From NCBI GenBank assembly GCA_006384855.1, contig VCJN01003259.1, positions 124,001 to 188,000 on the forward strand: 64,000 nucleotides of DNA, given 5' to 3'. Shown here piece after piece: positions 1 to 12,441 of the stretch (positions are counted from its first letter, which is position 1; every line of letters starts with the position of its first letter). The DNA is from Tetraselmis striata (taxonomy: Eukaryota; Chlorophyta; Chlorodendrophyceae; Chlorodendrales; Chlorodendraceae). The notes beneath the pieces are model-generated. The model saw nothing but the letters and a program-made list of their open reading frames with translations. It was not told the DNA's origin and ran no database searches. The translations under genes and the position numbers were made by a program.

Positions 1-48
1 TCATGGGACCCCCCCCCCCCCTACCCCTCCTGACCCCCTCTCCTTCAG

Positions 49-3000
49 GACGTGCGTAAATACATCCTCGGGGCCATCGTTCTTTGCGACCGCACGCTGC
101 CTGCCGTGCTGGACCGCGCACGGGACGTGAATGAGGAGGTGCGCCGCGTGGTGTTTGTGACGGCCAGGGAGAGGATGCCGTTGGCGCTGCTCAGGTATGT
201 CGATCGCAGAGAGCTTTCTGCCGCTGCCTGAAAGGTGGCCTTTTAGCAGCACTGTCCCGGTGCAATTTCCTGACTACCCATACCCTCACGCATCCGCGCA
301 GCCCTGCCCAGCGTGCCGCCCTCCTGGAGCACGGCCTGCACGACCGCGTGGACAGCGTGAAGCGCGCTGCCGTGGCGCTGCTGACACGGTGGCTGGACCA
401 GTGCGAAGGCCAGCCCCTGCGCCTCCTGCGCGCGCTGGGCCCGGCGGACAACGAGGCGCTGTGTTGCGATGCGTTGCGCGCTCTTATTGGCGCGGGGCAG
501 GTGGCGCCCACCAAGGTGGCGCGGCAGGAGGGCGGCCCCTGCAGCGCCGCTGCGCGCTGTCTTTGAGGCGGGAGAGCTGCTGCAGGACGAAGCTGCGCTG
601 TTCTGGTGAGATGCTTGACTAGAGCGTTGCATGTAGCCATGCGACGTAGTGCCACGCTGAGCACAGTGAGGAGTTGTGCAGGCGCTTGGTGAGATTTTGG
701 TGTATGTGACTGTTAGTTGAGTGTGTCTATGCGATGAATTGTGCACAGGCGTGTGATATGTGAACACCTAAGCCAGACAGCCAGCAGCCAGGGCGTCGCC
801 GCGGCCTCCACGAACGGCACCGCCGCAGTGGTGCAGGCAGCTGCGGCCGGTGAGTGCCTTGAAGCGCTGGAGGCGGCACTGCCAGAGACTGTGGCAGACT
901 TCGTGCGCATGGTGGAGAGGCCATCTGGAGGCAGATGAGTCGCGCTTTGCGGTCCGGCAGCTGCTGCTGGTCGCTGCGCGGTGCGTGGACTTCACGGACG
1001 GCCAGGGCCGGCTGGCGGCGGAGGGGCTGGTGGAGCAGCTGGTGATGTCCTCGCCTGGCGGCCCAGAAGACACAGCAGCCGTGGAGGAGCTGTGCCGTCA
1101 GGTGTTCTCATCGGTCGGAGATGTGTTGGAGGTCCTTCTGCAGGCGGTGGACGCGGTGGGGCATCTGGACGACAGTGCTGACGCCGGCCTTTGGCTGAGC
1201 GCCCTGGGCACGCTGGGCTTGGCGCTGCGCCAGTGGCCTGACTCGCCACGTGAGGCGGCCGCCGTGCCGGCGCACATCATACAGCAGCTGGAAGATGCCG
1301 TGGACCGCCTGGCGGCTGCAGGCATTGGAGCTGAGGAGGAGGCTGTCAGGTGTGGCTGCGCGGCGATGTCTTGGCATGGTGTTACCGTCCGTGTCGCTGT
1401 CTGGCCCGCTCTCATCCGTCTGCCTCCCATGGCCACGATCGCAGGGTGGAGGGCGTCCGCGTCCTTGGGCTGTACTGCCTGGTCCGCAAGCAGCTAGATG
1501 CGAAGGCCGCCCAGGTGTCTCTCCTGGCGCAGGAACTGTCCCATGGGACGGCCGCTGTGCGAGTTGTGGCGGCCAAGGCGCTGTGTGACATTGCACTGGA
1601 CTGCGGCAGTGAGTTGCGGGTGAGCAGCTCATTTGTGGCTGCTAAGCGCTGCCTGTGTCTACATGATACGGCGCTACTGTGCTGGAGAGCAGCATGCACC
1701 CAGTGCTCGTTCATGCGCCCCATTGGGTACTGTTCCCATGATTACCATGCGACGGAAAGCTAATGAGAACTGCTGCTGCAACTCTGTGTTTTACTCTCAG
1801 GCGCTGAAGTTTCTGGGTGATAGCACAGAGGAGGCCAGCCCGGGCGACGCGCTCGAGTCAGCGCATTTGGACGTCATTGGCCTTTTGATGGAGGCCGCAA
1901 ACGCCGGCCTGGCACCAACGGCCAGTGGAAAGAAGAAGGTGGCGAAATAGGATGGGGAGAGAACGTGAACGACAACCTGATTATGTCGACCTTGCTCTAG
2001 TAACCGTCACTGTGCTTCTATGCGCAGGGTGACCTGGAGGTGTGTGAAGTGGCGGCGGAAGGCCTCTTCAAGCTGCTGTTCACGCAGCACCTGTCCACGA
2101 GGTCGACGGAGCTGTCGGCTTTGCAGGTTGGATAGACAGCCGGCACTGCGGTTAATCAGATCAAATTATTTTGCTGCTTCCGGCACTACAATAGCGGTTT
2201 GCTACTTGATGCCCGGCCGGCGACACTCAAGCGGCGATGTGTTGCTGTCTCGGTGCGCGCAGGACGGCGACTCCATCTCCGCGCTCGTTTCGTTGCTGCT
2301 TCTCTACTTTGCCCCGGGCACTGAAGACTGCTCTCGACTGCGGCAGTGCCTGGTTGTGGCCTTCGACAAGTACCCTGGGTTGTGCGCCGCGCACCATCGC
2401 CTGGTGGCGGGTGCGTTTCTGCCAGCTGCCAGACAATCGATGCTTTTGTCTGCCGGCAAGTCGACGGGCCGCGGCGGCAAAGCCTCTCAGCTCTCCGCCA
2501 GCGTCATTCGCTTTGCGACTCAGCTCCTGCAGACGCCCGTCAGGGAGGCAGCCGGTACGAATGCCGCATGTAGACATACACATTCACATTCACAATCGCA
2601 GCGGTGATCGAGTTTTGTGAGAATCTGACTGGTATCTTGTTCTCCAAATCGCCCACGGGCTCACAGTTTCCTGCGAGGGCGGCCCTGACTGGGGCGGCCT
2701 CGGCCACGAGGAGCTTGCGGAGCGCATCGTCGCAGAGATCGTCACAGCTCCCAAGGGGGCGGCTTCTAAGCCATATGTAGCGGCTTTATGCAAGGTGGGA
2801 CTAGGCTGGGTGGGACAGTGGAGCTGGAGCAGTCGCACGTACTCTGCATATGCATGATGGGTGCCGACATGGCGATATCGTGCAGTCGAACTACCCTGTC
2901 GCTGCTCGCATTGCTATTCGTTGCGGGTCGTTCCGTCATCTCTGGAAGCAGCAGGGTCGTCGCTGAATGCTTTCGCGTGTCGCAACCAATTCGCAGACTC

Positions 3001-3967
3001 TATCGGGTCTTCCTCTGGCAGGCGTTTCCGGACCAGCCCTCCGTCGACTGCGGGTGCTGGCACAGAGGCTTGTCGACGACACTCAGCTCGATCGCGTGGC
3101 TGCCAAGGATGCCGTCACTTTCCTGCAGACCGTGGCCGATCTGGAGGACGCCCTCCCCGGTGGAGAGCCGATGGACGAGGAATTGACCGAGGCGCTGCAC
3201 GACGCTGTCAAGAGGCACGAGTTCGACCCAGAGCTCCTCAAGATGTTCGACCGGGGCGCACAGCACGGGCGGCGCAAGCCGAGTGGACGCCGTCGCACAT
3301 CGAGCGAAGACAGCGACGATGACGCGGACTCCAGAAGTGTGTCGGCTGCCTCCGGCGAGCCGCCGCGTGCTGCCACCCGGCAGCTTCCGGCTCGCAGGGC
3401 TCGTGCTGCCGCCAGGCAGAGCCTCGCCGTGGCTAAGTCCGTCAGCAGTAGCGAGTCCGAGGATACCTCGGGCAGCGGAACGGAGGAGGAGGGCGCCCAC
3501 GAACATGGGGAGCGCCCTGTCAGCGGCGACGAGTCCAACTCGGATGACGACTTTCAGAGTCCTCGCAACAGGTGGGCACTGACAGCAGTTTGCCTTGCAA
3601 GCTGTCCGACGTCGCTGATCACTTTTGCCAGTCCCATATCCTTCCACAGTCTGCCTTACATGCAGATGGAACGTGCATCCCCTTTTGCCAGCATAACCAC
3701 CTGCCAGCATCCCCTTGTACTACAGCATTGCAGAATAAATGACCATGGTGGTTATGCTGGCAAAAGGGGAGGGGTTATAGACCCGCAACGCGCGGCTCTT
3801 CGCGTGCCTGTAATGGCAGTGTTATTGTGATGTTGGAAAAGTGCGACCCGCGTGCGTAGACTCATTTATGTGGCGCTGTTGCTATCTGCCAATACAGGCG
3901 GGGATCCCAAGCATCCAGTGTGGCTGGCCCGGAGCGCACCGAGGCAGAGGACGAGCCTGCTAGGTGA
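49..3967 (+). CDS. NCAPG: Condensin complex subunit 3 (CAP-G), 3' part of gene
   Basis: HEAT-repeat subunit of condensin I, which compacts mitotic chromosomes; the 5' part lies off the left edge. Model: 49-194, 302-605, 749-1349, 1445-1619, 1801-1938, 2028-2126, 2263-2554, 2602-2631, 2667-2794, 2886-2955, 3022-3571, 3898-3967. Every junction is GT-AG and in phase once two extra bases are allowed. CAP-G-like segments include DVRKYILGAIVLCDRTLP, AQRAALLEHGLHDRVDSVKR, WRVICEHLS, the Cnd3-type GDLEVCEVAAEGLFKLLF and SNYPVAARIAIRCGSFRHLW, followed by a Ser/Asp/Glu-rich tail typical of the family. One extra base is needed near 536-539 (CCCC) and one at 921-922 (CC) to keep frame. Exon 12 could instead splice on at the GTGAGG at 3964. 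The 35-nt intron 2632-2666 is unusually short. The family call is firm; the frameshifts may be assembly errors or decay. Confidence 0.82.
3679..3769. repeat. Perfect 23-bp inverted repeat (foldback hairpin) in last CAP-G intron
   Basis: Positions 3679-3701 and 3747-3769 are exact reverse complements (23/23) around a 45-nt loop, inside intron 3572-3897. The arms read CCCCTTTTGCCAGC... and its complement. This may be a small foldback transposon or a hairpin RNA precursor. No coding potential is seen in it. Confidence 0.8.
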
Positions 3968-5078
3968 GGAGCCCTGCCCGGATGTCATGCTGCAAAAAGC
4001 CTGGTTGGCACGCTTGAGCTGCCCGGCTTGCCGAGAATCTGCGTAAGGCCAATATCTTGACAGATAACTGAGGTCAATACGGCATTGCCACTTCGTTCCG
4101 CTGCCTTAGGAGCAAGGCCGGCTCCAGCAGGAAGCGCCAGCCACTGGGTGAGAACAACTGGGTGGCATGATGGCCTAGCGCAGGGACTAGAAATTCCCAG
4201 CTAATTTGTTGGGGGTGCGAGCATAAGGTCCTCTGAGTGGTGTATGGAGCTTGAACCAATTCTCCAACTATCACCACACGGGCGATCACCGTGGCTGGCA
4301 TATAATGTACCATGCTGACACAGCTTTAGCCATTGCCATGTCGAAATCGGACTGATTGCAGACCATGACCCGCCGTAATCCGCAGATGATTACCGCCGAG
4401 TGAGGGCAAACTGCGGTTGTACGATTGTGACAGCCCAGCCATTTAATCTATTTCGTTTCCTCAATGCTGCTGTGGTGTCAAATTTTGCATATTTTGCCGC
4501 TGCTGGGTGCGCTGCGTCAAACTGGCTTGCGGCTGCCTACACCAACCATGGAAGCCGATATCAAGAACCTCAATCGAAGTCGCAGAAAGTGTGCTGGGAC
4601 AGTCAGTGTCCATCCCGGGGACAGGGGATGGCGGGGCTATTCAGCTCTTCTCTACTGCCACTGGTATCATTTGCAGGGATACTTGCAGCTCTGATGTGGA
4701 ACATTGTCGCGATTCCTGTCGTCATTGTAGTACCTGTCACTATTACCTGACCTGTTAAATATTCATCCGATATATGCTTCAGGCATGGTAATAATCCCTC
4801 AAGGCCTCAAATTCTGCCGCCATTTCAAGGTAGTCTGTTAGAGAAAATTAACAAAGTTGGGCCCGGTCATAGTGATACTAATGAAAACAGCAGTAAGCGA
4901 GTTTGGCATTTTGATGCTGAGCTCCTCAGACATAAGGTAATTTCACAGTTATGTTGTGACATGCATGTACATCCATGCTGTAAACAATAAGATGAATGCA
5001 GCTTATGCCACTCGACTACGCCATCCATGTAGGTCAAAACAAAGGGGTAGGAAAGGATGCGGCAATCTCTGTCTCTCA

Positions 5079-5116
<38 letters not shown>

Positions 5117-8087
5117 CCTCCCTCCCTCTCTCACGTAATCCAATTGCTGGACAAAACTACCGTCCAGATATTCTGATGCTTCTATCAGTTGAACGTTATA
5201 AACTATTGTCTACTATCTAATTCTGTTTATCTGTAGTACTTTTTGCAAATCCTGAGCTCCTAGCTACTGATTTTTAACTTTCATTAAACAAGTTGTAACA
5301 ATACAAAGTGTGGCGAGTAGTTCCTGCTTGCGGGCTGATATCCTGCAACGGAGTGCATGGCACCAGAGTCCGAGAAACAAGAAATGGTTAGCAGGTTCGC
5401 ATGCGTTATTGAACACAGCACCCTGCAAGCAATTGATCATAGTCCCAAGCACAAAAGGTAGGCTTTGCTGCTGAGTATCTGCGCTGAATCCGATGACTGA
5501 CTGACAACAGTAGCTGTATATCTAGTTTTCCATGTTGCATGATCACCAATGGAAAAATAATCCGGAAAGCAGCTAAGTATGGCAGTGTTGTGTCCATGCA
5601 CCTAGCGCGACTACCTGTATATCGCAGTGCTTTATTGGGCGGCAAGAGCTCAAGAGTGAAGAGTACCTGTGCGGCAGCCGAGGCAGAAGTGAAAGTGGCT
5701 GCACAACAACAGGCGCACAACTTATTGTGAAAAAAACACCTCTTTGTGGAATGCTGTACAAACTCTCGAACGCGCGCCGCCCGGTTGCGCGCGCCACGCG
5801 CGCGTCATCGATGATGATCTTGCGCGATGCTGCAGATGGCTGGCCGAGCGGCCGCGCCGCCTCGCGCGGCGCCGGCTCCGCTGTCGGTGGCGGCGCGGCA
5901 AGGCGGCGGGCGTCCCCAGACCCGCTTTCAAACCACATCACCCAACACGCCTACTCCACCCTCGCCGACCTACACCTGCAAGCTCAGGTGACCGCCCATT
6001 CTGCCATGTAGCGTTCTTGACCCCATTCGCAGTGTGGATGCTGTACGTTGTCCGAGCTCGCCCTCCGACCCCCCATCCGCCACCGCCGTCAGCCTGCTAT
6101 TCGTCGGCCGCCGTCGGCCGATCAACAACCCTCTCGTCGCCATCGCCGTTCGTCAAGTCACCGACCCGATAACGCGAACGTTAGGGGGTTTGACACATCT
6201 GCGCCTGCATGAATCCCGTGTTCAACAGCGTTCGGATTTGCCCTGCGTACTTTGGGGCGACCGCGCTTTGCCGGCGTGGTGGATGACGGTAGTGGATATC
6301 CGTAGTGTAGATCGGCCGATGCCCGCCGCCGCCACCGCCGCCGAGGCCACCCGCTGGGGCGATGACGATGCACAAGCTCCCTCTACCGAGGATAACTTCC
6401 TTTGGCGACAAGCTGGCATGGAATCGAACACCAATAACGCCACTACCGAGCCCAGTGGGATGGCGCGTGGTCACGGCGTGCGGAACGGGGGCGGCGCACG
6501 GCACGCAGCAGCCCCAGCGGGCCGCGCGCCGTCGAACCTTACGCTATCAACTTCGAACCCGCAATAGAGTATTCCCAGGTCGTACTGCACGGCATACCTG
6601 TAGTCAGCGCCTTGGCCGTACGAGTACAGCTCCCCGAAACCTCTGAACCTTTCCGTCGTTTTTTGTGGCGGCTTTATGGTATGATACGGAGGAGAGATCA
6701 GACCGGGCCCTCAGCAAATCCACCCGAGAGGCTATCCCCGTGCTTCAAGGGTCTACGCTGTCGGCACAGCCAGTCGTCAGCTACCCCTCCTTGTCGACAG
6801 ATGTCTAACACCCCCACCTCCTCTCTGTCAACCGTGTTCCTTCAGGTGGCCGGGCGTTCTAAGCACCCAGAGAAGAAGAAGGAATAACGCCCATGCTCAC
6901 TGGTAAGCAGCTGGCGTCTGCACCACTCTATGTCAGCTTGAGGTGGGGACAGGGACCCAAGGGAGGGGGAGAGATCTGCAACCTCGCGATGCCTTCTCAG
7001 TGATGAAGTAACACCCAAAAGTTAGGAAGTGCCGGATGATCCAAGTGATTATAAGGGTCGAGGCAAGAGAGAAGGCTGTGAGGCGGCTGTGTTGATTTGG
7101 TGTGATTGAGTGTCTGGTCCAGGTCGGGCTGCCCACAAGGATGAATAAAAAGTACCAATTAATCTGTCAATCCTCCGAACGGGGCCACCCCCTTGCGGAA
7201 GATGTCACTTCAATCCATTCTGAGTGCTGTCTGGCAGGCTGCTCCTTGGGACAGGCCGGCTCTGTGTGTGTATGTTGAGGGTTCAGTTGCTCCGGCCGGT
7301 GATGCAATTTTAAATAAATATGGAATTACCGTCTGATTGACAGTGAGGAGAACTGGCTGCCTGAGGCCTCTGTGAGCAACTGGCCCGTCGTGTTTATGAT
7401 ATGTTCAGGCCTGCGTGGTTGTGTGTTGAGGGTCTCAGGTGATGACAAAAAACATTAGATGACGAGACTGAGCCACCTGGCTGCCCAGCGTCTTGCTGGC
7501 TCCAAGGTTGTGAGCGACAATCGAGGCATTTGTCTGATGAGACCCGCTTTAGCCTGATGTGATAAGCAGTAGCTGTTGCCTAGCGTGCGGTGTTCTTCAT
7601 GAGCATCACTGTGTTCTGAGCGGATTCGCCATGCTGTTGTCGCAGGGGCAGAGCTGGATGGTCGTGCCCAATGATGACCATCTCACATAGTCATTTGTTT
7701 TATGATCTTTAAAGTGACACATTATTTAAATTACCTGTCGCGTTGCATCTAGACCAGGTGACCCCTTCCCTCCTGCATGCTGCCCGGATTCGACCTGCCG
7801 TTTGTACATTGTTTTGCTGCATGTCTTGCCTGCATGAACAACATGTGATGAAGATTCAAGCACAAACAGAGAAGCAACTCCTCTAGCTGCAGACATCCAC
7901 TTGCTTCTGGGAAGCTCGAGTATAGCTGCTTGTACACCTAGCCAGCTCTGCTGCGGCAGGCTGGAATGCCATCGATTGCCGAGCCTCGGCCAAGCAACTA
8001 TGTAAACAAAGTATTCAAGCCCCCATCGTTTCACAGCAGCACACGAACCCACACTGCATGGCTCACATCACACCGTGTGGCAGCTGC
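3968..8087. other. Gene-poor interval between CAP-G and RWA
   Basis: No gene could be established here. 5770-6570 is GC-rich with open frames in several phases but no recognisable domain. A short possible 3' exon lies at 6846-6887, after a CTTCAG acceptor, encoding VAGRSKHPEKKKE and a stop. From 6900 to 8087 the sequence is more AT-rich and without coherent frames; the part next to 8088 is presumably the RWA 3' UTR. Confidence 0.5.
5082..5112. repeat. (CT)n microsatellite
   Basis: Uninterrupted CT dinucleotide run of about 31 nt, followed by CCTCCCTCC-type sequence. Confidence 0.95.
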
Positions 8088-10202
8088 TCATGCGATGACT
8101 GTTCCAAACACCAGGGCCACCACTCCTGCAGCGCCCATCAGCATGGCGTTTTGCAGCAGCAGCCTGTTGTCTTTGAGCGGGATGGCGGCGTCCTTCAGGT
8201 CGTTGGTGAGCACAAACAGCCGGTGCGAGAGGAACACGTAGAGCGTGGTGGTGGCTGCAAAGTTGAGCAGCGGGAAGTTGGTGGGCAGCAGCTGCAGCAG
8301 CGCCACGGGCTGCCCATCTGGGATACTGGAGGACAGCCAGGTGTGATACTGGCAGATGTAGGTCTCCAGGGTGATGCAGCCGAGCCAGGCAAACGTGCTG
8401 AGCGAAAAGGTGCGCATAGCTGCACATGCACACACAGGCCACCGTCAGCACAACTACGCCGTGATATGCCCCACCATCTCCATGGCACAACTCACCACCC
8501 GCTGTTGCCGCAAACGTCAACAACAACACACACGCCAGGCCACAGGGCCAGCGCTACGATGGTTGGCCATAGTTGTGACGGACAAGAAGGGGGGAAAGGG
8601 GGTCCAAACCTGGCGTCAGGTTGCGCAGCAGGATCCAGATGGTGATGGGGATCCAGGAGGTGTAGGGGTGCAGCCTGTTGTACTCCAGCTTGGGCAGCAC
8701 GTAGACGTGCTCATACCACAGCTGCCCGAAGCCCACGCAGATGGCCACCAGCGCGGCGCGAACCGTCCACTTGCGCGCGGTCGGCATCGCGTCAATCTGC
8801 GGGGACGCAGCAACGCATGTTCAGGTGAGCAGACTGCGATCTCTGGACAACCGTGTGTCTGCAGGGTGGGGCGGTGGGCACCTGCAGGAAGGTGCTCTCC
8901 ACCCATGGGCGGATCCAGCCACAGATCATGCCGTAGATCCACACGTAGCGGTCAAGCGAGGACCGGAAGTACCACTCATGCAGTACGTCCTCCTTGGGGC
9001 GGCGCGGGTCGACGTATCCAACCAGCCAGCTGCGCGCGGGACAAGTGAGAGCAGGCGGATTCCGCCCCGAGGTGCCGCCATCCTGCAGTGATAGCGTCGG
9101 GCGTCTCAGGGGTGGGGGCCCACCTGAACGGCTGCCAGAAGGTGTAAAACACTGAGGGGATATCCCAGCAGATGGCGACCAGCGCAAAGCACCATGCCAT
9201 CTTGGAGCCAATTCCAATGCGGCTAGTGTTCATCTTTGGCATGATGGCTGCGGGGGGCGCAGGGGGGGTTCAGCACTGGTCGCGAGAGGGCAGGGGTGGA
9301 ATGGAGTGGCGGGGGGCTGCCCACCTAGTGCTGCGTACACAAAGAGCGTGAACAGCGTGTGCATGGGGCAGATGTAGTAGAGCATGTAGCTGTTCTGCAG
9401 CGCGATGCAGGTGAAGAGGACGAGGAAGTTGAGGCGCCACATCATCTGGAAGAAGCGTCCCAGGGTGTAGTCGCCGGTCTTATGATAGTAGATGAAGTTG
9501 CCGAACCCGGTCATCCACACGTACCTGCACGCACAGAGGCACCCATCGCCAGCCCATCAGAGCGCCCAGCATGACGGCTAAAAGCGTTGAGCGCTCTACT
9601 GGCACAATGAGCGCAGTGGACAGACGTACGCGGCGATGAAGACGCGGATAGCGTTGTAGAGTTCCCCCGCCGCGTAGTAGTGGTACAGCAGGAACAGCAC
9701 CTGGGGCAGCGCGACCACACCCGAGCGTGAGTATGCTGTCCCCTGGGGTGCGCCGCGTTTCTTGACATGAAGACAGGGGGCAGCCCTCCCCCCCCCAGAC
9801 CCCCCCCCCCCCCCCCTCGGGCGCCACCCCATTCGTGCGCCACACCTGCATCCAGCCTTTCCACTCCTCAGTCTGCGAGCGGTTGAGCAGCGTCGGCGTG
9901 CGCCACACCTTCATTGGCTGGCTAAAGTTGAAGAGCACGAGCATGAGGTACACAAAGAAGAAGGAGTCCCGTGTGTAGTTCTGACGTGGAGGAAGGAGGG
10001 GGTCAAGGGGGGGGGGGGGGGGGGTCAGCCGTCGGTCACGCGGACGATCTGCCCATCTGCCAGAGGGTGAGGGTCGCACCTTGGAGCCCTCTGGCAACAT
10101 GTTAGTGCGGTCTGCCAGGAAGAACCATGTCATGATGCTGCCAAACTCGACCCTGCGCACCCACAGGGCATGGCGGCGTCAGCGCAGCTGACAGAGCGGA
10201 AA

Positions 10203-10236
<34 letters not shown>

Positions 10237-10727
10237 GAGACGGATGATGACACAGCGTCTGGGCGCATTGCGCACATTGACTTGAGGGTGTGGTTGGCCG
10301 CCTTGAGCGCCTCCGTCTGGAAGGACAGGCACTTGATGGCCGGGCTGCCCAGGAGCTCCCCCAGAAAGCTGTATCGCACCGGCGCGGGGCTGGAGGCCGC
10401 GGGCTCGCCCGAGTCCTCCAACCCGGCGCCATTCTCTGCTAGCTCCCCCGCGTCAGAGCTGTGCGCCTTCGGCAGTGACCTGCGCCCGCGCCGAGCCCCC
10501 CCCCGCGCCCTCGTCAGGCTTATGTGCCGGTGGCTGCTCCGCCTGCTTGCCGAGAGGGGGGGGGGGGGGGGGGGGGCGCACCGTGTCCCGGAACCCCTCT
10601 TTTGCAGCACGCACGAGTACAGCCACATGCATGTCGCCCACGCGTACGCCAGGAAGAACCCGACCTGGCCAGCGCTGACGGGCGCCGCCTGGGTGAGCTC
10701 CAGCAGATGACGGCCCAGCGCCATCAC
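8088..10727 (-). CDS. RWA: CAS1/REDUCED WALL ACETYLATION-type polysaccharide O-acetyltransferase
   Basis: Multi-pass membrane protein of the Cas1p acyltransferase family (plant RWA, animal CASD1, fungal Cas1p). The family supplies or transfers acetyl groups for O-acetylation of wall polysaccharides or glycans in the Golgi. Exons, 5' to 3' on the minus strand: 10727-10582, 10479-10276, 10152-10080, 9980-9846, 9700-9630, 9524-9325, 9247-9124, 9029-8882, 8796-8610, 8419-8088; these total 1620 nt, or 539 aa, close to plant RWA length. Diagnostic segments: [15 protein letters not shown] near the N-terminus, [65 protein letters not shown] and [13 protein letters not shown]. The stretch after exon 1 ([17 protein letters not shown]) is a hydrophilic loop. 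Long poly-G/C runs sit in five introns. The start is the first of two tandem ATGs. Confidence 0.93.
10203..10235. repeat. 33-nt poly-G run in an RWA intron
   Basis: Uninterrupted G run (poly-C on the RWA coding strand) inside intron 10153-10275. Similar runs lie at 9790-9816, 10008-10023 and 10557-10576 in the same gene. Confidence 0.95.
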
Positions 10728-12244
10728 GCCAGCGATTCGACGAGCCGGGCAGGGACGCAGGCGCGCGGAGAGGGCTCGGGTGAGGCACGTGATACAGGCA
10801 GACAGCCGCTACCGGGATTCGCCTCGCCTGAGTGGAGATCGCGCGGGAGTGTGTTGGGGACCGCGCCCTGCGCAAGCATCACTAAGGTAAGGTAAAACAG
10901 CTCATCGGCCACAACGGCGGCGTTCGGGGGCGCTGACCGCCGCGGCCGCGGCAGTCAGCCTGTGGACCAGGATGCGCCCCTCGTCAGGTCGTCGCGTACT
11001 CCGACACCGCCCGTGCCAGTCAAGGTCACACTGGGCCAGCGCTGTGGCACCCCATATCAGCGATGCACCCTATTTTGCAGGGTATTCTAGGTTGTGCGCG
11101 GTGCTCAGCTGGCTAGGTCTTGGCATTCGCGGCGCGCGCCACCCGCGCGATACCCAGGCCAGGGGGTACAGGGTCGGCACAGGTTTGAATTACAAAAGCG
11201 TAAGCAACAAGAGCCTGCCGCGTAGTACAACACAGGTATTTATTAATTACATAAGGGCTTTCACAAAAGCGCACTACAAACAGAACTAACTTCGACTGTG
11301 AAAGGTTGCCAGCAAAAGAGAGAGACATAGGCCTGAAACCAAGGTCGAGCAGGAGGACAGGGAGCCAAGAACCAAGAAGGAGCCAAGGGAACCACGAAGT
11401 CACTTAGCTGTGCCGTCGCATGCTCGCATTCCCGCGTGGGGCGCTGTCACCAGCTCAATGGGCGGCCCATTTCTGAACGCGAACCTAAGTCACTACAGGC
11501 ACCTCTCAGACGCCTATAGGGCTTTAGTTCAGACCAGCGTTGCTGGTCTTGCCCGTACTCAGGGGGGTGAATGCCAGTGGCAATGAAGCCTCTCACCACA
11601 GGTCACTGCCACGCCGTGCAGTACTTTATGCAGTGCTGGTCGCGGCTATCAACCGTTCCTACAGTACTTTACGTCGGTACCGGGTCGAATGGTGACAACC
11701 CAGCACCACCAGCAGCGCGCGCGCACGATGCAGCGGGCAGCACGCGTGCGACCGTACGACAAGCACGCAGGCTACCGTGATTACCTTTGGCCCTCGTTCC
11801 TCAAGCCGATCTCCGTCTCTTACACCGTCTCCGTCCCGTACACAGGCTCTTGCCTATGCCTGTCATAGGCAAACACAGGCACACACAGGCACACACAGGC
11901 AAGACAAGGGGGAAGAGGGACCGCTAGAAGGCGGAGGCCCTCTATAAGCACGCGATCGCGGCCATGGCAAGGCAGCCGCACGTCACGCTAAGTGCTAATA
12001 GCACGCGCGCCGTGCGCGCACCGCGCGCCAGACGCATTACGCACTGCCCTTGTCTAATTGTACTCATCAAGTCCTATACTACTACTCGGCTGCGGCTACA
12101 GTGAGTCTTGCGCCTTGTACCAGCAGCAGTACAGTACTTCATCTTCTGCAGGTAGTCCACCTTAGGGGTCCCTGTTAGAGGTCCCGATTAGAGGTGCTAT
12201 CTGAGTTCCCTTAGAAGTCCCGCTTAGGTGTGCTTGGGCGGGTC
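10728..12244. other. Interval between RWA and the Gypsy element
   Basis: RWA 5' flank, then repeat-like DNA. 11868-11900 has short CAGGCACACA-type tandem copies. A plus-strand CTATAAG TATA-like motif lies near 11941. 11411-11470 duplicates a segment at 12438-12497. No gene is recognised. Confidence 0.45.
11411..11470. repeat. 60-bp direct repeat, copy 1
   Basis: Identical to 12438-12497, beginning TGCCGTCGCATGCTCG and ending in the palindrome ATGGGCGGCCCAT. Copy 2 spans the inner edge of the Gypsy terminal repeat; copy 1 lies outside the element. Confidence 0.9.
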
Positions 12245-12441
12245 TCTGATCTCCGGTATGTATGTCTCCTTGCGCCTCGCTCAGGGCTATGGCCAGGGTA
12301 TGGAACCCTAACCAATCAGGTGCCCTGCCTGTGGTCTCAACCGGGTATGGAACCCTAGCTTTAACCCTAGCCGGCCCGGAAGGGCTTGGCTGTCCCGTTC
12401 TTCACGCGCACGCGGATATGACGGATGCTGCGGCAGCTGCC
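12245..12441 (-). repeat. Gypsy 3' LTR (197-bp terminal direct repeat, left copy)
   Basis: Identical to 19551-19747. The repeat begins TCTGATCTCCGGTATG on the plus strand and ends GCGGCAGCTGCC. It does not have the usual TG...CA ends at these borders, so the exact LTR limits are uncertain. Confidence 0.85.

Noticed and set aside
3000-3710. 236-codon minus-strand open frame
   Set aside because: Complement of the acidic CAP-G C-terminal exon; no independent support.
12245-12441. The open frame shared by both LTRs (starts MSPCASLRAMARVW)
   Set aside because: Present only because the LTR sequence is duplicated; it runs on the plus strand, opposite to the element's genes, and ends in unrelated sequences.
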